NCBI GenBank assembly: GCA_947359465.1
Contig: OX375876.1
Location: 71,244,998 to 71,308,997 of the forward strand
Source of the DNA: Metellina segmentata
Taxonomy: Eukaryota > Arthropoda > Arachnida > Araneae > Tetragnathidae
Reading direction: 5' to 3'
Length of the DNA stretch: 64,000 nt
In this document: in pieces, positions 22,040 to 32,960 of the stretch
Position numbering within the stretch: position 1 is the first letter of the stretch
Layout: every line of letters begins with the position of its first letter
The notes under the pieces: generated by a model
What the model was told of the DNA's origin: nothing
What the model saw: the letters and a program-made list of their open reading frames with translations, nothing else
Database searches by the model: none
Translations under genes and position numbers: made by a program

Positions 22040-22245
22040 GATATATTTTGCCAAGCTGTTCCAAGCACAGACATACAACGTAAGTAGTAACGTAGATACC
22101 AAATGAGAATACACACACGAGGAAATTTTTACTGATAGAGAATTGAGAAGTACAATCATGGTAAGATACAGGAATCAAACCTGTGCCCACTAAAACTTGC
22201 AAGTTATTACCGAAGAATTCAACAAAGACCAATTCTTCTTTGAAC
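22040..22245 (-). mobile_element. Possible SINE family 2 copy
   Basis: On the minus strand GGCACAGGTTTGATTCCTG contains a good pol III B box (GGTTTGATTCC), followed by TATCTTACCATG. Blocks such as GCAAGGGAYATATTT and AATGARAATACACRC are shared with 13900-13960. Ends unknown. Confidence 0.45.
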
Positions 22246-22259
22246 ATTGTTCTTCCGAG

Positions 22260-24045
22260 GGACAGTTATTGAAAATGGGTTGGAGGATAAGACATATATG
22301 TAAATAAAACATATTATTTACTGAATATATCCGCCGCAGTACATAACTTTATCTTTTAAGACATTTTTTTTTGATTTTATGATATGTCTTTAACTCACAC
22401 TTAAAAGTAAAATGTTTACGAAACCTTTAAGTGATCGCAATTTTATTCCAACGAAGAAAAATAAATTTCTGAGATTGTAAGTACAAAAATTAAACCGAAA
22501 CAAGTCACTCGGAATTATATACGAACCATCGGAGTAAAGTTGAAAGATCACAACATCAAACAAACGGAATTAGCAAATCGATGGTGAAAAATTCAAAAGC
22601 AACGCTGGCTTCGCACTTTTGTGATAGTTTGCTCTAGAGATTTCGGGCCAAAATGTCAAGAGAGAGATAGAGAGAGAGAGTAGAAAGTATCGCTCGATAT
22701 TCAAATGAGAGTATACTTCGATGACTTTCTTTTGGAAGTAAAGACAAGATTTCCGCGTGTTAATGGAATCCCACTAGTCATCATGAAACGAAGTCAGATA
22801 TCGAATATTTGACTTCTACCGTTAGTTTAAAACAAAAGTTTCAGAACTACGTATATATGTCTACAGTTCTAAAAGCACTTGAGCTCAAACGAATCATGTT
22901 GGGTGGTCTTGTATGACATTACTTATGACCCGACATTCCTTTAAAGGGTTAATGATGCATTTGATATTGATACTATTATAGCTGCTTACATCGAACTTGA
23001 ATTGGATGTCATTTTACAATACATTATGAAAACTTTCCTTGAATAATTTAAGTCTACATTTTTGTCTTGGAACAAGTGCTAAGTCTTAGACAGGCCGATC
23101 TAAGTTTCACCATGGATCAGAAATGAATGTTTGTTCACGTTGAAACTGGTTTCGTCTCTATCTCTCTCTCATCTGATGCTTTCTTATAAAATAATTATAT
23201 TTTAGTGTTCTAAACATATATTTCAAATACTTTGTATTTTACATATAAAGAGCTTATAAAAATTATATATTAAAATACGGGGTCTTAGATAGGCAGATCT
23301 AGTCATGATTATAAATACATATTTGTTCAAGCTGAAACTGGTATTGCTTCATTTGAAGCATGGTCTTTTAGAATTAATTTTTTAGTGATGTAAACATACA
23401 TTTAAATTATTTTATGCATTACAAACAGTTGCACACATGAATGTTAATAAAAAATGTATAAGTTTTATTTTCAAGTCTGTATCGTTGTCCTTTGAAAGAG
23501 TACAATTATAATTTATGTATTTTGAAAATATATTTAATTTTACGTTTTGATTACTCTATCTGTACAACTCAAGTAATTTCAGGATTTGTAAGAAAAAATT
23601 GACAATTCCATCTCACCAAGATCAAAGTAAAATATTTACAGTTATATTACTAAAGAGTTTTTTTTTACCACCAAACTGAATTCGTTAACTCAATTGTTCC
23701 ATAATTTCAACGGATGTATGTTTTAAATTTAAATAATTATATTTTCTAGTTTTTAGGTATATGTAATATAAATATTTGAATTTGAAGCTTTCTTACTTGC
23801 AATGATGAACTGTACTCGTTAGAACTGTGCGTGATATATTTAGAAATTATTATACACGCGGATTTATAAGTTTTTATAATTGCAGAAACACAAATTCATA
23901 ATTCCGTTTTTTTAGTAAAGAAAACTTATGCACATCATCTATTTTGATTTCTATAAATCTAAAGGAGCATATTATTGAATTCTTCAGGTGGTTTCAACGA
24001 GATATCCCATCTATCAAGATATAGTCAATTTTCCTAATGTAGAAA
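22260..24045. other. About 1.8 kb with no gene seen
   Basis: AT-rich, stops in all frames. A short GA microsatellite occurs at about 22660-22682. 23090-23160 and 23281-23350 share GTCTTAGAYAGGCNGATCTA and GTTCACGTTGAAACTGGT-like blocks, so they may be copies of an unidentified repeat about 190 bases apart. Confidence 0.4.
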
Positions 24046-24049
24046 TTCG

Positions 24050-24580
24050 GAGGATGTTCCATCCTAATGTGGGATTGTTTTTGTTAGTTAGAACTCGGCG
24101 CATTGCTTTATGTACCTGATAGCATTACCGCTGACGTGTACCTCAACTTTCTGGATAATTCGACCTTGCTTTCACTATGGCAATACTACGGTGATGATAG
24201 CTGTTTCTTCCAACAGGATCGAGCTTCATGTCATACTGCAAAGTGAGTTCCTAATTGGTTTCCTGAAAATGAGGTGGATTTGCTTGACTGGCCTGTTCAG
24301 AGCCCCGATCTAAATCCGATCGAGCACTTGTGAGACAAACCGGAGCGACAGGTACGACACCGCCACGCACGCCCATCTTCACAACAATCTCTTCTCACAT
24401 CCTTGCAAGAGGCATGGTGAGCTATACCTGCCCATACTTAAAGAAAACTTGTGGAAAGTATGCCTCGAAGTGTTGCAGCTGCAATACAAGCAAAAGAGGG
24501 CCTACCCGTTACTAAATAGTATAATAAAGCACTTTTTCTGAAGAACTTGCAGTGTCCAAATACTTTTGTCCATGTAGTGT
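24050..24580 (+). pseudogene. Tc1-like transposase, C-terminal half with right TIR
   Basis: Frame from about 24066: MWDCFC, stop, LELGALLYVPDSITADVYLN, LSLWQYYGDDSCFFQQDRAS, CHTAK, stop, then VPNWFPENEVDLLDWPVQSP, DLNPIEHL, stop, DKPERQVR. After a shift MPRSVAAAIQAKEGLP follows. FQQDxAxCHxA holds catalytic Asp 2, and SPDLNPIEH holds the catalytic Glu. The stretch ends with TGTCCAAATACTTTTGTCCA then TGTAGTG/TA, a typical Tc1 TIR end. The N-terminal half is missing, and there are at least three stops. Confidence 0.9.
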
Positions 24581-24639
24581 ATATTATCGTCAAGATATTG
24601 CCGATCAGAATGTTTACGAGATCTTTATTTGGTACGTAT

Positions 24640-24745
24640 TCTACGAATGACGAGACATCTCGTCCATCAAGAAATGTTAATGGTTTTACTAATGACGAGG
24701 TGCGTCGTCTAGGCAACCTACCAGGAGGGTTAATAATAACGAATA
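24640..24745. repeat. Dispersed repeat with GACGAGAYATCTCGTC palindrome
   Basis: CGTATTCTACGAATGACGAG, CATCTCGTCCATCA, TTACTAATGACGAGGTGCGT and CCAGGAGGG match a second copy at 32855-32955 in the same order, and part of 52600-52670. Function and family unknown. Confidence 0.6.
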
Positions 24746-25639
24746 ACTAAAGAAAGAGAGTAGAGCGTGTTTATCAAAGACAAAACACGAAATGAAAATA
24801 TATGTTGGGAACATTTTTCATTGCATAGTTCGAAGCTAAGGAATAAAAATGGTTATGATTTTTCTTCCTCATATTCAATTCTGAAAGAAACCTTATGATT
24901 TATAGTTTAACCGTCGGTTGCCGTCGTTTCTTTTCCCTCACAGAAGATTCCCTTTCTCAAGTGTTCATGCGAGGCGGTTTCTCTCCTTCGTGATCTTTTT
25001 TGATTCAGTATCTGGTATAAATCTCTTTGAACCTTGAATAAAAGCATCGAGACGCTAATATTAAATGCACTGTGGACATGATGAAACGCGTTGAAATATT
25101 ATGGAATCCATTTTTGGTGTTCATTGTAGAAATACAAATAAAAATTGTTTAAGGATCTTTTTAGAAAACATTATGTAGGCATGGAGTGCTTCAGCATTTT
25201 TATTCATAATCGTACTTCATAACGAACATATAATATATGTATGTAACTCTTATATGTAAAATTAAGTTTTGAGAATTTTCTCTAACACACGAGGCGAACA
25301 AGTCAAATTAATCAGTCATATACCAGTATGTATTGAGGGTATATATTAATGAAAGTTAGTATAATATTTATTAGGCCTCCTATAGAAGCAACCCCCCCCC
25401 TCCCCAGGGACACGTCTTTTTAAGGTAAGTACCGGTATAACCAAACCGAGGTTCAAGTGATCGTTTTTCTATCCCATGGGATTTATATGCTGTTTTTACT
25501 AAACTAGGGAGTCATATTCCCCGATCTTTTCCCCCTTTCATTCCATTATTATATTTACCTATTCCTGTTTTTTTTAAACATTATTTACTTCACGTTATCT
25601 TGTGTGTGGTACAGCTTGGTCAAATATGGCCCCCATAAC

Positions 25640-26250
25640 ATAAAGCTTAAACCCACCTACGTAAGCGTAGAGCTGCAGAAGTACGACGAGGTATGGACTC
25701 CACGATCTCGCGGAAGGATTCTGTAGGCAATGAGCCCCATACTTCCTACAGAACGGTCCTAAAACATATTGTATTCTGAGGTGAAGAAGTATGGAATGGC
25801 AAAGAGATGAGTGTCACAGTAAGCGTAATTAGCTATGTTTAGACTTGTATGACTGCGTACTGTCTTGTTGGACGAGGAGAAACCCAAACCAATAGAAACA
25901 CAAACCAATAGAAACCCAAACCAATAGAAACCAATTAGATTGAATACCGGATATGAAAGAGTGTAACTCTTCAGGAAGGATTCCCACACACCGTTCACCT
26001 GTCAGAGACGTTTGAAGATGTACTACGGGTTCCTTTGTATGCGAGCTAAACAAACCCTATTTTATTATAGAGCCACCACTAGTCTTGATGTAAAATCCAT
26101 GTCCCCATTTTATCCACAAGTGGATTCCTCCATTTGCCCAAAACAGTTGGAAACGCGACCTATCAGACCATAGTACATGTTTCCAGTCATCAAGTGCCCA
26201 ATGGTTGTGTCTCCAGTCGAGGTGCAAATGATGAACAAAAATGACGGACT
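25640..26250 (-). pseudogene. Tc1-like transposase remnants, interrupted
   Basis: On the minus strand 26057-26235 reads HLDWRHNHWALDDWKHVLWS, DRSRFQLFWANGGIHLW, GGS: the segment around the first catalytic Asp (WSDESRFQLF in active relatives). The C-terminal segment lies at about 25640-25745: SFREIVESIPRRTSAALRLR (ESMPRR-type tail). The region between, 25760-26040, which should hold the rest of the catalytic domain, is replaced by unrelated and repetitive sequence. Dead copy. Confidence 0.75.
25873..25935. repeat. 16-bp tandem repeat, about 3.5 copies
   Basis: Unit AAACCCAAACCAATAG repeated with small changes, inside the Tc1-like remnant. Confidence 0.9.
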
Positions 26251-26304
26251 TAAATGAAATGTGAACAAGAATGCAAGGTATGGTCATACAACAATTCAAT
26301 ATAG

Positions 26305-26660
26305 AGCTGCTGAAAAGATTACTAGATTATGTTCTAAGGAAAGACGAGTTGTTACATGACAAGTGGATCATACATCACGACAATATGAGCAGAACCATAG
26401 TGCACGCATTGTTAGTTTCAGGTCAAACAAATTGATGACCGAATTACATCATCCTGCCTGTCACTCCATTCACACCCCCATGTGTCTTCTATCTGTTCTC
26501 AGAGAGACTGACTAAGCAAAAGACGATATTCTGGTATAGCGCATATCCAGCATAATGTAGTAAAGGAAATAAAGAGCATTACGGAAAAAAAAGAGCTACA
26601 GGTATGTTCTCAGAAATGGGAACAGCATTCTACCATTAGATATTCCTACCATGTTCGATT
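26305..26660 (+). pseudogene. mariner-type transposase fragment
   Basis: ELLKRLLDYVLRKDELLHDK, WIIHHDNMSRTIVHALLVS: the W(I/L)LHHDNAPAHTALxV region with the second catalytic Asp of mariners that share ancestry with SETMAR. Continuation ILPVTPFTPPCVFYLFSERL corresponds to HPPYSPDLAPCDFFLFPRLK, then C-terminal remnants with stops to about 26660. It lies head-to-head with the minus-strand Tc1 remnant. N-terminal half absent. Confidence 0.75.
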
Positions 26661-27351
26661 ATTTCCTGGATGTATTTATCTCTTCTGTGTAAGTGAAGCG
26701 GTGTGATATTGTAATCAAATTTTGACAGATTATATACTGTATTACTAACACATAGGAAATATGTACTATCATGAATGCCCAAAGCCATCCAACCTGAAAG
26801 TTATAAATAAAGTTGTTTTCAAAGCTCGTCGTTTTTTCATTTTAGACAGCATTGGATATTGAAAAGAATATAACATCGAAATTAGATCCCCAAATGTACG
26901 AACTTACGGAAGACGATGTTCAACAGCCATAGCAACTCTACATCATCAATTGGTCGTATTCGTAGAATGTATAAACCAATAGCTTTATAAAGTAAAAAAG
27001 TCTTAAGATGGATCCAATATATGATTATCCTGTCTATGAATCTTGTTAGTGTGACTAGAAGTAAAAGTTATAGCTATACTGAGGACACATCTAATACTTA
27101 CGGAGAAATATTTTTTTTTTTCGGAATTCAATTTATTTGCCGAGATTACATACAAGTCCTGTTAAATTTTAACTTCTGTAACTGGTACTTAATATGCGTT
27201 ATTGTGGATGACTCTTTTTGTTTCTTCATATACATACATAACATAACGTTTGGTACATAATTTCATAGGAATGATTATATTCTATGTAAAATTGTGTTAG
27301 AAATGAAGTTGTTATAGCAATAGGAACTAACAACAACTATTGAGGATTATA

Positions 27352-29584
27352 TCTATATAAATAAGAATGGAGTGTTTGTTTGTACATTCAATATTTTCGA
27401 CCCATTTCAAGTTTTCTATCCGTTTTGGACCCTTCTGATGCCGAATCCGCCTTTTTCTCGTTTGGTGTCTGTCTGTCTGTCTGTCCGTCTGTCTGTCTGT
27501 CTGTCTGTATGTTGTGCCCTATACACGTCCACGCGGTTTAAGATATTTTCATGGAAATTTGCATACAGTGAGTACTTATCTTCATTTAGAGACTGGAATT
27601 GGTTGCGAAAGTCTGTCTGTCCGTCTTTCTGTTCTATGCTCGATTTTGTGTTTGTGTGTTTGTGTTCCATCACATGAACTGTATTCCAGATATTTGATTG
27701 CAGTGTATTTTATTTTATACATTATTTATTAGTGTAGTGAATACACTATTAAACATTTCTTTATTGTTATATTTAGATGAGTTTCATGCTAAAACACCTG
27801 AGTAAGTATACTTAAATCAACCATAATTTGGTAGTTTTGGAAAAATTGGAATGTCTATTGAATATTACGATTACTTCGATTGCTTTACCAGTACTGCTGA
27901 AAAAGTAATTATTCTTCAAAAACTTATATTTTTTAATAGAATTTCAGCTCTGATACTTCATTTATTTCGAGTCTTATTTTTGTTCTTTGCGCAATGAAAA
28001 CGATTTCGGAATATTTGAGACAGACGATATTTTTCAACGATACGAGAATGAATAAGATCGCGTGAGCAGTGAAATGTCTGTTTCTTTCGCTCTGAATGAA
28101 TTTCACTTTTCTAAATTTTGTGCACTTTTAGTTGTAAATTGTGGCAACTGTGCGAGATCAAGAGATAAAAATGAATCACAAATTAATATCGTTAGAACAA
28201 TTTTTCTGACATCTTTTATTTTGTTCTATTTCACTGTTTTCTGTTTCAAATATTTATTATTTTAATAAATGTGTTTTCCTTCTCATCACACGCAACAGCA
28301 CCACAAAGTATTAGACTTAAAAATGTTAGGTAAGTCAGTATAAATTTTCAGTAAATTTTAAGTGTAGTTATGCCATTATTGAAATAATAATGCCGTTATT
28401 TAAAGAATAATGCCGTTATTTAAAGAATAATGTAGTTATTGAAAGAAAAAAAATGTTTAAAAATCCAAACTAGAACTTTTTCCAACATTAAAAAATTCGT
28501 TGTAATAATGACAGGAGAAGATTGCAAAATTTCACAATGTCGCATACCGGAGGCAAGAGTGCCACAAGTAAAACAATATTGTTTTGTTGACTATGAGTGC
28601 GAGAGCACTCGCCGTAAATCGTAATTTTAATTAATTGAGTTGCACATGAAAAGTAAGTTGTAGAAAATATAAAGATGGCGAAAGGTGTTAAAATAAATTT
28701 TTATTCTACAAAAAACGTAAGTCATTATATATTTTGATTAGGAACCAAATTTCTGATCATAAAAAGGACCATAAGGATTCAATTTAAAACTGTATATGTG
28801 TTGGAGAAACGGGAATTTTTAACAAGACTTAGTTGATCTTGGAATAATATCACACTAAGTAATTTTGAAAAATTGAAATTTTAGTTCTGATGAGAAAGAA
28901 AGTCAAGGTTGCTTACACTATTTATTGAAGCTGTTCTTACGCAACTTATATGCATGTGAATCGTTCGTTGAAAGTGTATTTCTTTTTGTAAAAGGGCTGT
29001 AAAATCAACCTTCTGTTTATTAAAAAATTGTTATCGATTGGGTTTGATTTGTCTACTCTGATGACATGTATTTCAAACAAAATCTCTGTTATTCCACATG
29101 TCACTGAATGGAATTTTCAGGAAAAGTGCATTTGCTTCATATTAAATTAGTAACGAATGCTGTAACAATTTAATTTACTATCTTCTCATATTGATGATGA
29201 AATTCGAAAATATCGCTTACTAGATGAAAGAATGGCACAATGAAAACATATTCATAGGAAAAGTAAATGCAAGACAATCTACCGAAAATTCGTCATTTTT
29301 ACTGAAATTGAATGCACGGGAATATTCCTAGTCACTCTAAAACTTAAAATCAACTTCAGCAGAAGTGTGACGAATATGAAATGGATAATATCGTTGGATA
29401 CAGCATATATGCATATTTGTGTCCGAAGTAAATTGTAAAAGCGACGGAGAAGTTAAATTGGTATTAAATTTTTTCCCCGTACACTTAAATGATGCTAACA
29501 TTCTTTTATGAAAAAGAATTGATGATGACTTTTCAATCAACATATTATTAATTCAACCCGAGCAAAGCCGGGTATTTCTGCTAG
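27352..29584 (+). mobile_element. Complete non-autonomous Helitron, 2233 bp
   Basis: Starts TCTATATAAATAAGAATGG after a host A and ends CTAG (29581-29584) before a host T: the A|T insertion with 5' TC and 3' CTRR that defines Helitrons, with no target duplication and no terminal inverted repeats. A hairpin ACCCG-8 nt-CGGGT (29556-29573) sits 7 bases before CTAG. The interior carries a GTCT microsatellite (27468-27510), about three degenerate 20-bp minisatellite units (28380-28445) and a short open frame. No Rep or helicase is present, so mobilisation would need an autonomous partner. The open frames at 27372-27732 (both strands) are repeat translations. Confidence 0.93.
28508..28624 (+). CDS. 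Short Cys-containing open frame inside Helitron, unknown
   Basis: 38 codons beginning MTGEDCKISQCRIPEARVPQ and ending YECESTRRKS. The equivalent frame in the Helitron at 58268-60054 is 75 codons. Between the copies almost all differences in the shared codons change the amino acid, so there is no sign of protein-level constraint. It may be a captured exon fragment or chance. No function proposed. Confidence 0.25.
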   Translation: MTGEDCKISQCRIPEARVPQVKQYCFVDYECESTRRKS

Positions 29585-29966
29585 TCTTTTACATATAATT
29601 AGAGTTAACAATGTATAGACAATCATTTCCTTTATTAAATTATTGATAAATAAGAATGCTCGCAGACAATTTGTTTCACTTACAGTAGAATTTTTAACTT
29701 TACATAGACAATAACTAAAAAATTCTCAAACCTATAGAGTATAATAGCTTATGAAGCATATCATTATATCTGTGTATTATACTGTAAGAGTCAGCATGTT
29801 TGATATGCAGATAGTTGTAGAGTGTAAACAACCTTTGTGTGTGAAGATAATACTGATACATTTAAGGCAATTTATACTTCTATATCTTCTAAGTAAAAAT
29901 ATATCATAAGTAATACCATAATTCATTACAAACAACGCAAAGAAGAAATTTATTATTTTGTTACAA

Positions 29967-30700
29967 TCTATATAAATAACAATGATGTTTCTTCGTACAT
30001 TGAATATTTTCTCCGCATTTCAAGTTATTTATCCGCATGGAGTCATTCTAATGCACAATCAGTGGTTTCCGGTTTGGTGTGTGTGACTTCCCTACGTCCA
30101 AATGGCTAGAACTATGTTACTGAAATTTTGCATACTTCGAATATTCACAGTAACTTAGCGACTGAAAGTAACACGATTAGTTGGTTTCTCCTCTTATTTT
30201 AGGTTTGTTTTGAGGTATGTTTGTGCAAGAAACACAATATATTTTTATAAAATATATAATTTAGTGAATACATATGAATTAATTTTTTTACCAACAATTT
30301 TAGGCAAGTTTCACGATTATAAAGCTGAATAATCATACTTAAATTAACCTTTATTTGGCAGTTTGGAGGCGTTGGGTTGGAATGTAGTTAATTAACGTTG
30401 AAGTGGAGCCATACAACAACGGGCTATTGGTGACGATCTGGGATCAATCAGCAAGGTGATATCCTGAGGACAACACGTAATTTTGAAACACGGGCACATG
30501 ACATGATGAACAATTGAGCTACGTAAAGTGGGATGTAAAATGGGCGGTGAGATTGTTTTACTAGTACACACGGGAAAACTTACTATATTTCCAAGAATTA
30601 TTTGTATAATACATAATTTAACTATTTATACTATTTTTAGTTTTAGCTTATCTTTTCTTTATGAAGCTTAAATAATTTCCAAATATTTTGGACAAATAAT
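29967..30700 (+). mobile_element. Degenerate Helitron copy, 5' part, split by a SINE
   Basis: Begins A|TCTATATAAATAACAATG at 29966/29967, followed by CGTACATTGAATATTTTC and other blocks collinear with the complete copy up to TAATTTGGCAGTTTTGGA-like sequence near 30350. A SINE family 1 copy lies at about 30395-30520, after which TTTTACTAGTACACACGGGA resembles the Helitron's CTTTACCAGTACTGCTGAAA. It lies 382 bases downstream of the complete copy. The 3' end is not recognised. Confidence 0.7.
30395..30520 (-). mobile_element. SINE family 1 fragment nested in Helitron
   Basis: ACGGGCTATTGGTGACGATC, TGGGATCAATC, CTGAGGACAACACGTAATTT, ACGGGCACATGACATGATGA match the SINE body. The head is missing. 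Confidence 0.75.
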
Positions 30701-31159
30701 ACGAAGATAATTAAAAATAATTTGATTTACACTAGAGCCTGCCAGAAATTCGCACTTTTGTGTCCAGTATTCTTAAGACGTGTGTTCATTTCTAAGCGGA
30801 ATGTTAACCTTTGGATCAACATTCCTCAAAATTTCTTAGCATAACACAGGCGGTTCATCTTCACTCAGTGTTTATACCCACTTCTCAAGCAACCAGCGAG
30901 CTGCCAGCTGCTCAGGTTCACATCCTACTTAATTGTACTTCTCTCTTCTGTGTCAGTAAAAATATCCCATTGTGTGTATAAGTCTATTACTTGACTTTGT
31001 CTGCATAGTGTTTGGCTTAGTATGGACAAAAGCGAATCTTGCAACATAAAATGCTGCCAACGGATCAATCAGGTGTAAAAATATTGATTGTACACATATG
31101 GTAGGTATTTCAGTTAAAATAACATTGGTGGTGACTATTGGTGATGGACTGTATACAAT

Positions 31160-31345
31160 CCCAAAAGGAATAATCCGAATACATTACAACGTAATTTTAA
31201 ACCAGATGACGAAATCACACCTGAGCTGGCACCCTACTCTCTATGCTTATACCCCACGCCAACGTGAGGACATTTGACACCTCGACGGATCTAACGTATA
31301 ACATCCCCTCTATACACGACAGTCTTTGGTTTGTTTCGAAATCCT
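31160..31345 (-). mobile_element. SINE family 1 fragment
   Basis: Shares CCAGATGACGAAATCACACC, TGAGCTGGCACCCTACTCTC, CCCCACGCCAACGTGAGGAC and CCCCTCTATACACGACAGTC with full copies. The tRNA head is lost. Confidence 0.8.
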
Positions 31346-31479
31346 CCGTTTACAAATCTATTAATCTTCCAACCACCCGCTACCTGTACATAGAATCAAC
31401 ACCAATTAGAATAACGACTTGGGTGTTCTATCCGTGCTATGCACTTTAATATTTTCTCGACTTTTAACATCGCTGCAGG

Positions 31480-32110
31480 TAGAGATCAAAAGGGAGAGGG
31501 AAAACTTCTAAGGAACTAAATATTCTTTCTCATTCCTCGAGGGGGCGGAGAAAATAGAATTTAATGCCCCTCCTTCCCCAGCAGGAAATTCGATAAGCGA
31601 AACTCGATAAGTTACATTAATAAAATGTTCCCCAGTTACACAGCCACCACTCGATCCCAACTTCTGAGTTCAAAATGAGTGTACTCCTGGGTGTATAAAA
31701 CGACCTTCTTCCCTCCTGAGAACAAGATCTCTCCGAGTCTCTCTCGGAGATCTTCGTGCAGTGGCACGAAATATCCCGAAGTGCTTTCAGCAGTGTCAAT
31801 ATCAAAGTCCGCCAATCACGACCGGCGCTTAGTTCCCGCTGACATTGATTGGATAAGGGAGTTTCGATATATTACTTACGCCGCTGAAAGTTAGGGGATC
31901 TTGTTAGGGGTAGATATGGCGTTGGGTAAAATGTCTCTCTCAAAAGGCACAGTGTAAAGAAAAGGTGCCCAGCAGGTTTGGGGACACTCCAAAGGCAATA
32001 TGTCTCTTGGAGGCCAGAAGATGATGTATTGATTGGATTAAATCAATCTCATTCATAGAAAAGACTACCTATTTGGATCGGGTATCGATACAGGTAGAAA
32101 AGAAGGTAGG
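31480..32110. other. Less AT-rich island, unexplained
   Basis: Contains TATAAAA (31695) followed by a strong local hairpin GATCTCTCCGAGTCTCTCTC/GGAGATC (about 31728-31753) and several GC-rich blocks. Open frames on both strands (31617-31894) overlap, so none is called. It could be an LTR or promoter relic, or conserved non-coding DNA. Confidence 0.35.
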
Positions 32111-32779
32111 AAAGCTTTTTACGTTGGGTCTAGTATTAGCTGATCCTTATTGAAGGAATTTCAAGAATTGTATTGTTTATTTTTCTTTTGAAATCTTACG
32201 GCAGATGTAGAATCATGCTTGGTATTTCCTAAGCTCCAATAAAATATATTTTACACAAACTTGCTTAATTAAATACATGCCATTGATTTTTATTTCTAAA
32301 TTCGCAATCCTATCATCATTATTTTTTGAAAAATTTGCAAAGGAGTAGTAAAAGATAGGATAAACCTTTTCACTGGCACTACATCACTCTCAAATCTCAA
32401 CATTAGATATTTATAAATTTGTTCTCGGTTGATACTCGGTTGGGTTTATACCCATGTAAAAAGAAATAAATTCCAATATCAATAAAAAGTAATGTAGGTT
32501 GAAGTGGCCTAGTAGATGTTTTCACTGCGTTAGTAGCTTTATAGCTGTAAGAGGCACATGATGTGTACCTGCTACTTATTCTGGGCGTATTTGTCTCCCT
32601 TTTCCTTGCGTATGTATGCTCATTACTTGGCATTGTCTGATTGGCCAAATTCGACTCTTACGCCATAAAACCCAATGCGATCAAGCAAACAACTATAACC
32701 ACATAAAAACTTAAATTTAATCCCCAAGTGATTTCGACTGCATATCTCGTACATAAAGATCTGATAAATTTTGCAACTG

Positions 32780-32960
32780 ACAAGATATCTCGTTATCCAT
32801 AGCAGACCAATTTCTCTTAAGATATTTCAGAATTTTTTTGATGAGCTCAACATCTGGCTCGTATTCTTCTAATAACGAGATATCTCGTCCATCATGGTCT
32901 GGTCACTTTTGCTAATGACAAGATACCTCTTCAAGACAAACTCCAGAAGGGAGATCTGTG
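32780..32960. repeat. Dispersed repeat with ACGAGATATCTCGT palindrome, second copy
   Basis: ACGAGATATCTCGTCCATCA at about 32867 within a stretch that matches 24640-24745 in block order; a related AAGATATCTCGTTATCCAT occurs about 80 bases upstream. Confidence 0.6.
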
